From Acephala macrosclerotiorum (lineage: Eukaryota; Ascomycota; Leotiomycetes; Helotiales; Mollisiaceae), in assembly GCA_014904845.1 (NCBI GenBank), contig MU119874.1, positions 1-14,959 on the forward strand: a stretch of 14,959 nt of DNA. The letters are read 5' to 3'. Each line of letters starts with the position of its first letter. Within the stretch, counting starts at the first letter, position 1. Shown piece by piece: positions 1 through 8,140 of this stretch. The notes below the pieces were generated by a model. It saw only the letters and a program-made list of their open reading frames with translations. It ran no database searches and had not been told where the DNA came from. Position numbers and translations under genes: made by a program.

Positions 1-759
1 ATCGTACGAAATATATTAAAATATATTAATTAAAAAAATAATCAAAATCGATTTTAATTAAAATTAAAAAACTTTAAAAAAAATATAAAAAAAAAACTAT
101 AATTTTATTTATTCTTTCGATTTTCTTATACGATAATTCGTCTCGTGAATTATTAAAATTTAATATTTTTAATCGAATTACTTTATTTCTTTAAATAATT
201 ACTCGATTCGCAAATAAAAACGAGTATAAAAATTATAATTCATTTAAATCGTACGATTTTAATAAAAAATTTTTTTTCGTTTAATAATATTAAAATACGT
301 AAAAATAATACTAATTAAAATTTATTTATAGTTATTAATATTTTTTTAATTCTATTAATAAATAATAAATCAAAAAAAGTATTTTCAGAGGTTCGTCGTA
401 CAGTAAATTGAAATAAAAAGCAAATAAAATCGAAAACGATTAAAATACGAAAGTATTTAAAATATTAAAAAAAAAAAAAAATTTTAAATATTTTTTTTTG
501 AAATTAATTTATTTAAAAATAATAAACGTAATAAAAGTAATAATAATAATCGTACGAAAAAAAAATACTTTATACAATGTAGTATCGTAAAAAAAACTTC
601 TCGTAAAAATAATAGAATTTATTTTAAGAAAGAAAAAAAAGTATATTATGTAATAAACTCGCTAAGAATCGATATTTTATCGATAATACTAATACTTTAC
701 GATTTTGATATCAATACTGTATCGATATCGGAAATTAAGTATTACAACTGAGCCTGGTC
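1..759 (-). mobile_element. AT-rich RIP-degraded repeat, left copy, cut by window edge
   Basis: This segment is the reverse complement of the start of the right-hand AT-rich block. Position 1 pairs with about 13250, and the match runs without a large gap to about 759, which pairs with about 12533. Checked stretches (1-50, 361-410, 535-600, 640-759) align closely, and the differences are mainly C/T and G/A transitions. The last 25 bases, up to gagcctggtc, still match gagtttgatc in the other copy. Beyond that the two sequences diverge with transversions, so the repeat edge lies near 759. The copy continues off the left end. No open frame for a transposase survives, so the element class cannot be named. 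A DNA transposon is possible, judging by inverted-repeat-like ends in the right copy. Confidence 0.8.
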
Positions 760-947
760 GTGATCGGACTCTTGTATTGAATATTCATATACGCTGTTGC
801 CGCCGCCGAGCTCAGCGGCACAGACTCCTCGTCCTCGGTGATGGTCTCGTTGACCGTCATCAAAGTGCCCACACAGTCATCCATCAACATAGCCACGATG
901 CCGCCATGGAGCATGAAAGGAGTGTTAAAATGTTGGTCTGGGATGCC
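735..947 (-). pseudogene. Hotdog-fold (4HBT-type) thioesterase fragment, truncated by the repeat
   Basis: On the minus strand a frame ending at the TAA at 735-737 encodes a typical hotdog thioesterase core. PFMLHGGIVAMLMDDCVGT carries the HGG motif (about 900-908) followed by the acidic pair used by acyl-CoA/4-hydroxybenzoyl-CoA thioesterases. Further on, AYMNIQYKSPI is the central beta strand of the fold. Family members then run on for roughly 50 more residues. Here the frame enters the repeat at about 759 and stops 8 codons later, so the last strands are missing. Upstream, a TAG at 948-950 blocks the frame. Residues resembling the preceding part of the family (VFGSTRDLEDTF) lie at about 1004-1040 in another frame, behind an acceptor-like gtgcag. 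It is a broken gene; the family call is firm, its substrate unknown. Confidence 0.7.
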
Positions 948-950
948 CTA

Positions 951-1375
951 AATCACGTGAATTGGCGTGGAACACTTAGTGTTTTAGGCGTCTATGATTA
1001 AAAGGTGTCCTCTAGATCTCTGGTAGAACCAAAGACTTTCTGCACCCTTTTGCCCCCTAAAAGTGATTATTTTGACAAGGAGCACCATTCATGGCGGTTC
1101 CGAGCGTTATCAACCTACAAACTTTGTCGATCCAGGTCGCTTCTTGTGGGGGCCGTTTGTAGACAGATAGACAGGCCTAGACCGTGTCGTTCGTTTTGAG
1201 AGTTGTTGCAGTTAGGGAGTCTTCGGTAGCAGGTTTGGGTTGTCAAGAAACCAAGTAGTGTGCAGAAATCAATTGGTGACCTAAGATAGTCGAAAATGAT
1301 CCCCATTAGTATTGTGAGCTCGAAGGCAACGATTTGTACAATTCCCCATCGATCATCCGTCACTGAGTGATAAGT
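951..1375. other. No intact gene; possible upstream part of the thioesterase pseudogene
   Basis: Mixed-composition DNA with only short frames on both strands. The only coding-like trace is the possible upstream thioesterase segment on the minus strand at about 1004-1040. The longer minus frame at 1115-1363 shows no recognisable domain and is not supported. Confidence 0.4.
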
Positions 1376-1575
1376 AAGCTTTAGTACTTGTAATGTTATA
1401 AAATTTCGAGAATATTCCGAATTTGTTGTATTACAATTCAGAATGCTTTAGTTTAAAATAGATCGACTTTTAATATTGCAATCTAGATTATTACAGCTTA
1501 TAGTATTATAATTCGAACTACTTCAGTTTGAAGTACGCAAATCCAGCGCTTTACAATTTAAAGCACATCGATTTA
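1376..1575. repeat. Degenerate short repeat units
   Basis: The 33 bases at 1428-1460 (starting gtattacaattcagaatgc) recur 75 bases later at 1503-1535 (gtattataattcgaactac). There are eight differences, seven of them transitions. Two weaker look-alikes begin near 1472 and 1540. This looks like an old tandem or dispersed short repeat that has decayed by transitions. No coding frame is apparent. Confidence 0.4.
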
Positions 1576-1779
1576 TAATATAACTAAAATAACCTTTTTG
1601 TAACTTTGGGAATCCCAGATTTTTGGGAATATTAAATAACCGGCCCCAGATGTGAATCGGTTTTGATTAAAAGGTCCTAGTTTAAACTCTAACCCAGGAC
1701 TTTTTACCTGGCCTCCAGATTATTGTTACGGGATTACGCGCTTTGAAAAACCGTAAAGAATCGTTCTTTTTGATTCTTC

Positions 1780-2112
1780 GTACTGCGTTTTGTATTTAAA
1801 ATCAATATATACTTTGATTTAAACTCTTATAAATATTACGCGAATAGTATTTATAATGGTACTTTTCTCGCTTTATATTTCGCGTATTAGTATATTGGAT
1901 TGACTCGAAGTATATTTTAATATAAATAAACTAATATTGGAAAATTGTTAATATAAAAATGTAAATTAATTTTATATATAAAACGTAATATAAAAAAATA
2001 AAAATAAAATATTTTTAAATAAACGTTTAATATAATTTATATAAATAATTTTTAAAAAAAGTTCGTTTATTAATTTATTTTAATTTAAATATTAAAAAAA
2101 TAAATAAACAAA
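1780..2112. repeat. Internal AT-rich block, probably decayed repeat DNA
   Basis: About 330 bases dominated by A and T, with almost all frames closed. The composition resembles the flanking repeat copies, but I could not align it with them. It is probably a separate RIP-degraded fragment or simple AT-rich spacer. The stretch 1576-1779 before it holds no feature I can support. Confidence 0.4.
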
Positions 2113-2653
2113 TGTTTCAAACTTATTATTATGAATTATATTACCTACTTTGGCTTGTACCGAATCCAATTAATCAAAGTCCTGAACGTTACTAACAAGA
2201 CTGTTTCATCAAGCCGTTGTCATTATACCAATCACGGCCTTCGACTGCTGAGCACCCAAGAGTGTAGTCGGACGACTGGGTCTATATGCGTCGAAAGCTT
2301 CTTCGCAGGATTGGCAAAGAGCCTGTGTTGCGTCATGTTGTTGAAATGGGTTTCTCAGAGTTGGGACGGATGCGGAGTGATCGTAGGCGTTCCCTAGAGA
2401 ATTATAAACTCACTAATTGATCGTACACGAGAGCTCTCTTCCTCGGATCACGGGGTGGTCTATACCTAGTACTGGCTTGATTTGATATGAAATATCTCCG
2501 CGAGTAGGTAGAGGCGTTGTTTGTAGGCAGTACGGATTTGAACAGGGGTGGGATAAAGGGGAGCGGGAGATGAAATGACGGTCAGGAGTGGAGGGGGATT
2601 TGATAGCATATACCATCAGATGATATGACATGACAGCGGGAGTCTTGCAGCTG
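2113..2653. other. No supported gene
   Basis: Mixed-composition DNA with open frames on both strands (about 2131-2397 plus, 2413-2631 minus). Neither shows domain-like composition or a recognisable motif. Confidence 0.3.
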
Positions 2654-2815
2654 TTAATTCAGACGATTCAATGCTTTGTTTTTGTTAGATATCTCATCTC
2701 GAGTCGGGGTCGTTTCGTTAGAAGTAGCAGATACTTCTTCTTGCTGCTGTCCGTCTTTCTTCTTTAGCCGAAGAGTTCTGGATACGGAAGCTAAAGCTTA
2801 AACTACATTAATATT
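2654..2815 (-). pseudogene. Possible 3' coding remnant with K/Q/E-rich tail
   Basis: A minus-strand frame ending at TAA 2654-2656 reads as a charged C-terminal tail, including RTLRLKKKDGQQQEE and then a Ser/Thr/Asn-rich end. A TAA about 45 codons upstream (near 2800) and stops before it close the frame, and the DNA turns AT-rich beyond. The amino-acid mix looks like a disordered fungal protein tail rather than random AT-rich DNA. No family is recognised, and the call rests only on composition. Confidence 0.25.
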
Positions 2816-3094
2816 GCGGCCAAATTATTAGTGTAAACGCATTATATTATTAATATATCTGCTACGCTCTTGTATAATCTCAAATCTATACTTATAGTCT
2901 AATAGCAAAGCTCGCATTGCAATTTCATTCACGTTAACTTATACAATTGTCTAACACAGTATATCCTCATGTGGTTGTTTCAAGCTCTTTCAGCTTAGGA
3001 CATTCGGTTAAGGAAGAGTACATGCGCCTTGGGCCAGAGACGAGTCATGGATCTCTCTCTAAGATAAATCCTTTGAGTCAGGCAACGCTTAGAC

Positions 3095-3898
3095 TTAGCT
3101 CGGTAATTTCCCTCCAGCACTCGGTTTCTTAAGGACGTGGTTGTTCAGAAACTCCACAGCATCATCCACTCCCACCGGCGAGTTGAACCAGTGTCCTCCC
3201 TTGGGATACTCCTTCCATATAACTTGCGCGCCAAATCCCTGCAACGTATCTCGTAAACCCCGGCCGTTTCCTACCAGAACAAGTGGATCATCGACGCAGT
3301 GTTCAAGTAACACAGGCGTGTTACGTAGGATCTCATCAGTATCCGGGACGCCCTCCAAGGCAAGCACTTTCCTGGTCTCAGCGAGCGATCTACCGGGGAA
3401 AGGCATCCTGCATGAAAAACCAAGGAAGGCACCGAGTTTATGCGGCACCTGTTGACCCTCCATAGCCGGCGGAATACTCAGATTCAGTAATGTATGCACG
3501 CCGGTCGCAGCGCCTTGGCTAATACCAGCCAGCACAAGGCGATCCCACTGTCCGCCCAAGACGGTAGCCTCGCTTGAAAGGATGCGCCGTGTACTGGCAA
3601 CACTCTCCCTCAGACCCGTCGCCTGTAGCTCCTCACGCTCCAAGAAGTTGTTCACGTTCCAGATGTCGAACCACTGCGGCATTTTGTCGCCAGGAAAGGC
3701 TGCGCACTGCCGCATCTCGGCCTGGGGGAACACCCAGCGGAAGGAAGGGAAGATCTCCGGAAGCGTGCGGTTGCGTGAGCCCGTTGAGTAATGCAGAGAT
3801 GAAGCAAAACTTTTGGCGGTGTCTCCGCGCCCATGTAAGAAGACGACTGTGTGCGTGTGAGGTGCCGAGGGAGGAATAGTGATGAGGGGGAGATCCAT
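3095..3898 (-). CDS. Acyl-protein thioesterase / carboxylesterase-like alpha/beta hydrolase
   Basis: An intact 267-residue serine hydrolase of the phospholipase/carboxylesterase (Abhydrolase_2) family, which includes acyl-protein thioesterases that remove palmitoyl groups from proteins and lysophospholipids. It carries the family signatures in order: VVFLHGRGD near the N-terminus (residues 18-26, oxyanion-loop region), nucleophile motif GISQG with Ser127, HCVDDPLV with Asp204 as the likely acid, and KGGHW with His236. All three catalytic residues are present, and the length suits the family (about 220-280 residues). The start ATG at 3896-3898 gives a short leader before the first beta strand. 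There is no signal peptide or membrane segment, so it is probably cytosolic. The C-terminus ends in a Lys/Pro/Gly-rich tail. Unlike most of its neighbours it has no stop or frameshift, which suggests it is functional. The true substrate cannot be read from sequence. Confidence 0.92.
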   Translation of the reverse strand: MDLPLITIPPSAPHTHTVVFLHGRGDTAKSFASSLHYSTGSRNRTLPEIFPSFRWVFPQAEMRQCAAFPGDKMPQWFDIWNVNNFLEREELQATGLRESVASTRRILSSEATVLGGQWDRLVLAGISQGAATGVHTLLNLSIPPAMEGQQVPHKLGAFLGFSCRMPFPGRSLAETRKVLALEGVPDTDEILRNTPVLLEHCVDDPLVLVGNGRGLRDTLQGFGAQVIWKEYPKGGHWFNSPVGVDDAVEFLNNHVLKKPSAGGKLPS

Positions 3899-4313
3899 AG
3901 TTAAGAATTTGGAAGGAGATAATCGTCAGCACTTCTAACCCTTCAGTTACAATCTAGTAAGACGTATCTTTATACCGTGGTTCCTTCGAACGAAAAAATA
4001 CTCCAGAGTTTCTAGTAGGGAATACACGTAACGTGACTAGAAATAAATCTCATTAGGTTTAGCTGCCGCGCAAGAACATCAAAATTATTACCTATATAAA
4101 TTAATTGATTTATAAAGAATTATTAAGTCGATTGGCTTAACAAATGGATATAAAGATAAATCTTAATTAATTCTATTATAATCTCGAGAATTAAGTAGTT
4201 TGTTTAATTTTTAAAGCTGTGGTTATATTCAAAATTGGGAATCGCGATTTTGGCTGCGGATGGCTTCGGCAGAACGCCAAATTAGGAAGCGGTCACCACC
4301 GTAGCATGATACC
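3899..4313. other. Upstream region of the esterase and AT-rich spacer
   Basis: The 5' flank of the minus-strand esterase (about 3899-4080) turns into an AT-rich stretch at 4080-4220 without coding potential. No promoter element could be assigned with confidence. Confidence 0.4.
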
Positions 4314-4538
4314 ATGGCAACAGCTCTATTTAAAGATCCGAGCGCTCAAGCGATCTGCCACAACCATGCCCTCCTGGGAGTTTAGCGACAGAAAGGATTT
4401 GGTCAAATTCTCTCGTCAACACATCTTAATGGTCCCATTCATTGGATCCCATGTGGCCAAGACCCAAACTGTTCTGCCTTAGAGACATTTTTAATGGTTA
4501 ACCTAGTGACATGTCACCTAATTAATAAGCGATTGTGA
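4314..4538 (+). pseudogene. Unknown protein remnant with in-frame stop
   Basis: From ATG 4314 a plus-strand frame reads 23 codons to TAG 4383-4385, then 50 further codons to TGA 4536-4538. The second part has globular composition (for example LNGPIHWIPCGQDPNCSALE), with Cys, Trp and Pro placed as in real protein. The internal TAG is one transition from CAG, and TGA is one from CGA. Coding-like residues may continue to about 4590. I recognise no family. A longer open frame overlapping it in another phase (4219-4482) looks less protein-like. The flanks 4539-4812 hold nothing else I can support. Confidence 0.35.
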
Positions 4539-4812
4539 ATGGGCTCGGAATACCTAGTCAAGAATGATAATGTGGAAGGATCCAGGCAGTGATTCGAGAG
4601 GTGCCATGCTGTGGGGGACCATTAGTCACGTACCATTGACGATGTAGTAGACTCTAGTCAAAATGATAAGGAGCAGTGAGTGTCATCAAATTAGCGAGGG
4701 GGAAATATCCAGCGGACAACACGGTGGTAGAATTCGAACTCGAGGCCAATCGTGCCTTCTTTCGCTGATCAATAGGGTTAATTATGCAGGATGTTCATAA
4801 ATAACCGCCCTC

Positions 4813-5627
4813 TCACCAGCTTCTCTTCTCGACCTCGAACTCCTTTGAAAGGTCCCCAAACGGCTTGAAGATCTCGTGCATAAAGTCGCGCCACCCCTGA
4901 GTGTACCTGAACCCCTCGAACAGCACCTTAGTATAGTCCCAATATTTGGGGTAATAGCCGGAATTCTCCCAGTCTACAATCCCCGTCACCGTCCAACCCT
5001 GAGTCCCATCTAGCCGGATGACCTGATTAACCAAGATATTCCGGGAATTCAGATCCACATGCGTAAATACGACTTTGTGTTCTCTGCGGCTTGGCTCGTC
5101 CGGGTTCCGCAGGACCTGGCTGAAAGCCGCCTTGTTCACGAAAGGCTCAACGGGATTTGCATTGTATATGCGACGGTCTCTGCAAGGTCTACCTAAAGTG
5201 TCGCAGATGGCATATTCTGGGCTGACGGCCCTGGGGATAGCTTGTACTTGGGTCGGGTAGTCCTGCATCTGAGCAACGAACTCAGCGTCGTCTTTGTCTA
5301 ACAGCGTGAAAGAGGTATGCCTGGAACGCGGGATGTGAGAAGGTATGCATCATAGGAATAAAATAGGTCATCTGATTCTATTAGCACAATGACCAAGTCA
5401 AGTGGCTAAGGGACCGGGACCGAAGTATACCGGCGCACCATTTGCAAGGCGTTGAACTCGTTACGAAACCCGTCGGGGTCTCCTAGATACTTCAGGTAGA
5501 GCCCAAAAGGTAGTCTCTGAACTGGCTCGTAGGCGTTAGGTCTCCCGTAAAGGCGATGTCCTACCTTTCGCAACAGCTTATAAGCGAATACTCGGACCCT
5601 ATGAAGCGTGGATCCACCTTCCCGATA
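4813..5627 (-). pseudogene. Fungal APH-family phosphotransferase pseudogene
   Basis: A decayed member of the aminoglycoside-phosphotransferase/choline-kinase-like fold (APH, PF01636), a family expanded in Pezizomycotina. The N-terminal part (5627 to about 5430) reads VQRLPFGLYLKY and NEFNALQMVRR, the ATP-site beta strands and helix. The same frame goes on to RRYTSVPVP, hits TAG at 5406-5408, and resumes with PLDLV and YLLTSRVPGIPLSRC. Near 5302 the frame shifts by one base. The C-terminal part (5268-4813) keeps the Brenner motif FTHVDLNSRN (catalytic Asp at 5053-5055, Asn at 5038-5040) and GIVDWEN (metal-binding Asp at 4972-4974). It ends at TGA 4813-4815, possibly an early stop, since EGGY follows in frame. 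A GT...AG segment at 5430-5321 could be spliced to bypass both lesions, but it would remove conserved residues. The substrate is unknown. Confidence 0.8.
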
Positions 5628-5639
5628 TTAAGTCGAGAA

Positions 5640-6196
5640 TAAATTGATAATCACCCAACAGTGGATAAGAACCATCGAGATCGACCTGATCCAGCGTTCC
5701 AATGAAAACATGTTTAACCTCATACTATTCCAGGGTGTCAGCAAGAGGAAGAAAGAAATGGAAATGCCTGTTTTGTGCATCGGTCGCAACTCACTTCGAC
5801 CGTAGACGGCTGCAATCTGTCTAATTTTACAAACCCCTGCGCGAAGGCGTGAGCTGCTGATTTACGGACAAGTCAGTGGTTATGATAGGGGCTCATGTCC
5901 TCGGGCCTTTGAGCATAGGCAAGCCACCAATCGCGCTAGGAGGGGGTAAAGAAAGCACCGAGCATGTTAAAGATTCGGGGCTTTCAAGGACAACGGTCAG
6001 CTTTCCGTCACGCCGTGATCGCCTTAGACGACTGGACATACCTCATCTTCGATTCAGTGAGACGGAACAAGGAGAATAGGAACAACGACCAGCGGATCCC
6101 AGAAACGACTGGCTTTGTCAATAATGCAGCACTTGCCGCCATCACGTTTGGAAATGGCAGTTTGAGTGACGGCGTCGGGCATTGGGAAAGGGTAGC
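5640..6196 (-). pseudogene. HNH-nuclease-like fungal protein pseudogene
   Basis: Minus-strand pieces in successive frames read as one protein. They are YPFPMPDAVTQTAISKRDGG and CCIIDKASRFWDPLVVVPIL (ATG at 6180-6182), then IFNMLGAFF, RDWWLAYAQRPEDMSPYHNH, LVRKSAAHAFAQGFVKLDRL, and finally HVFIGTLDQVDLDGSYPLLG near 5700-5640. They are broken by TGA after PSH and after HNH, both possible Trp codons, by TAG before RDWWL and before YEVKH, and by at least two frame changes. The RDGGKC...WDPL opening resembles fungal proteins annotated with an HNH endonuclease domain (PF13391), but I cannot verify the nuclease residues, so the family call is tentative. The C-terminal end runs directly into the N-terminus of the neighbouring APH pseudogene on the same strand, suggesting a deletion or old fusion at about 5630. 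Confidence 0.5.
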
Positions 6197-6206
6197 CGTG
6201 TTTTGA

Positions 6207-6480
6207 AGCTTAAGTATTTATTAATTATCAAGGATAAGAAAGGATAAGTCCCTGTTTCTTAATCTCGGCCAGTTTTTTACATTAAAAACACCGATTTTAT
6301 AATTTATTTTCATTTTACGAAAAATCAATAATTATTTAATTATTTAATTATTTTTATTTTTGAACTAATTAATGGAATTCAATATTTATTATCTTGGGCT
6401 AAGTATTATCGCTTATGCCCAATCCACTTAGCCTGCGTTATTCCGATATAAGTGGCCGTGCATATACTAAAGGAAAATTC
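6207..6480. other. AT-rich spacer
   Basis: A low-complexity AT-rich stretch, most extreme at 6270-6370 with repeated aattattt. It separates two minus-strand pseudogenes, and I see no gene in it. Confidence 0.5.
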
Positions 6481-7773
6481 TTAACCTAACGCATATCGAA
6501 TACCTAACGCCTTTTCTGCTTCAATATATTCACGAGTTGCTTCTTGACCTTCCTTGATGAGACGAATGACGAAACCGGTCTTGCAATCCTCCGTTGTCCC
6601 AACAGCGTAGAGCGCTTGAAATCGATCGTATTGTATTTCGCAATAGGTCTTCCAATTCTCGACTTTATCTTGTGCGTCTTAGTACCGAAAGTGACTATCT
6701 TTCACATATTGCTTAGCGGCCTCCCGCTCGACCTCAAGTTCCCGCTTCTCAACCTCACTCGGGCTCAAGTCTAGCTCGTTATATTGGAACTCCTGATCAT
6801 CGTAGTCCATTGTATCGTTCTGTACTCCACTGTCGCTGTCGGTGACTTCAAGCAAATTGTTAGACTCGAGCACCTCTTTCAAGTCGCGAAACATTGTAGT
6901 TTCCGGTAGCGCCATTTCCTGTCTCAAATGATACAATTTGCCGTTCCATAAGGATCGCTCTTCGCGACATTGGTCGTGCAATTTTCCAATATCTTCCAAG
7001 GCTTGAAGGTGCGATGTCTGTTCTGCCTCATCGTTGCTCTCCGCAAGAAATTTGCGAAATCGCTGGTCTATCAACGTAATTTCGGATTCTTGAGTGCCAA
7101 CATCGCGGAGCTTGGTAGAATAATGGACTATTTTCGATTAACATTTGAGGATAAAGTTCAGCTGCTAGACTAGCGTGTCGGTGAGTGCTAGTCCAGAACT
7201 TGGTTTGTTGTGTTCGTCTGTGAAAATGAAGATATGCAGATAGCGCGCGCTCAAAGGCGGAGGCCTCGAGCTTGCTTCTAGGCCATGACTTAACCCAATC
7301 GTCTCAGTAGGGAAACTAGGTTCTATCGAACAGAAGTTATTTCCTGGATCATGTGGTTGGTGCTCTTCATATGACATATATGACCGAAATTCAGAAGATG
7401 CGTCGCCCATTTGTTGATCTTGCGCGATGTTTTCTAGGCGATTGATTCTGGGGCTCACATTTCGATGAAGTCGATTAGGTTTAGCCTTTGAAAATGGCGA
7501 CAGGGGCAAATCAGATATATGGAGATCGCTGTTATCTAGCCTCACACTCGCTCGTAACTCGCCACGGATAAACACAGTTACATTCTTCAATACGCTCTCG
7601 TTCAACACACGGTCTATTAAAGAAACCATATCAGAACGACAAGGTAGAACCGCCTTGGCTCTGTGGATGGGTGAACGATAGTTTGAAGAGTGTTTATGCC
7701 TTGATATCTTTTTGGTCTTGAAATTTTTATCAAATAAGCTTTGAGAAAGAGAAGTTCGACCGTGGTTATTCAT
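6481..7773 (-). pseudogene. Unrecognised protein, one long frame with three in-frame stops
   Basis: From ATG 7771-7773 to TAA 6481-6483 a single minus-strand frame of about 430 codons is coding-like throughout. It is interrupted only by TAG 7165-7167, TAA 7138-7140 and TAA 6679-6681, each one C-to-T change from a Gln codon. The first 200 residues are basic and Ser/Pro/Arg-rich, probably disordered. After the first two stops comes a long charged helical part (for example LIDQRFRKFLAESNDEAEQ), then an acidic segment and KRELEVEREAAKQY, consistent with coiled coil. After the last stop the frame continues convincingly (VENWKTYCEIQYDRFQALYA ... REYIEAEKALGIRYALG). A 72-base GT...AG segment with a poor donor (gttctg) could remove the first two stops but not the third. 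The same frame is partly open upstream to about 8280. No family is recognised. Confidence 0.6.
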
Positions 7774-8140
7774 GAAGACTGATTCAGCCTGTCTGAAGAA
7801 AAAGCATAATTTCTGGTCACGAAAACTGTTTCGCCAGAGTCAAAGAATGAAGATATTGACATTTTGTCTTTGTATCAGCCACAATATGCCGGAAATGACC
7901 ATTGCAGGTGTCTCAAGACAAAGACCATACTCAACGATTGGACACACTTCTTCAAGGCTCTGAAAGGACTTCCGGGTACCGGCTCAGATACCTGTGATAA
8001 TGGATAGCCAATTATTGAAGTTAATCTCCTAGAGAGATAAAGACATATTTATTTCTTGATATAACGAATCCTGGACCAGATCCCGTATGCCCATTAACAT
8101 AGCAATTTTGTATTCACCAAATTGAGTCTGACATCTAGTT
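7774..8140. other. Ambiguous coding traces on both strands
   Basis: Both strands look coding-like here, because the plus frame 1 codons are exact reverse complements of the minus frame codons. Plus strand 7810-8001 is open (with DILSLYQPQYAG and ILNDWTHFFKALKGLPG). The minus frame that continues the pseudogene at 6481-7773 is open apart from TGA 7840-7842, TGA at about 7984 and a few others. I cannot decide which strand was coding. Possibly the plus piece belongs to the DUF6590 pseudogene, or the minus piece is the missing N-terminus of the neighbouring pseudogene. Confidence 0.3.

Noticed and set aside
4725..4760. tRNA-like gttcgaat on the minus strand
   Set aside because: The flanking bases do not form a T-stem, and no matching acceptor or anticodon arm is present.
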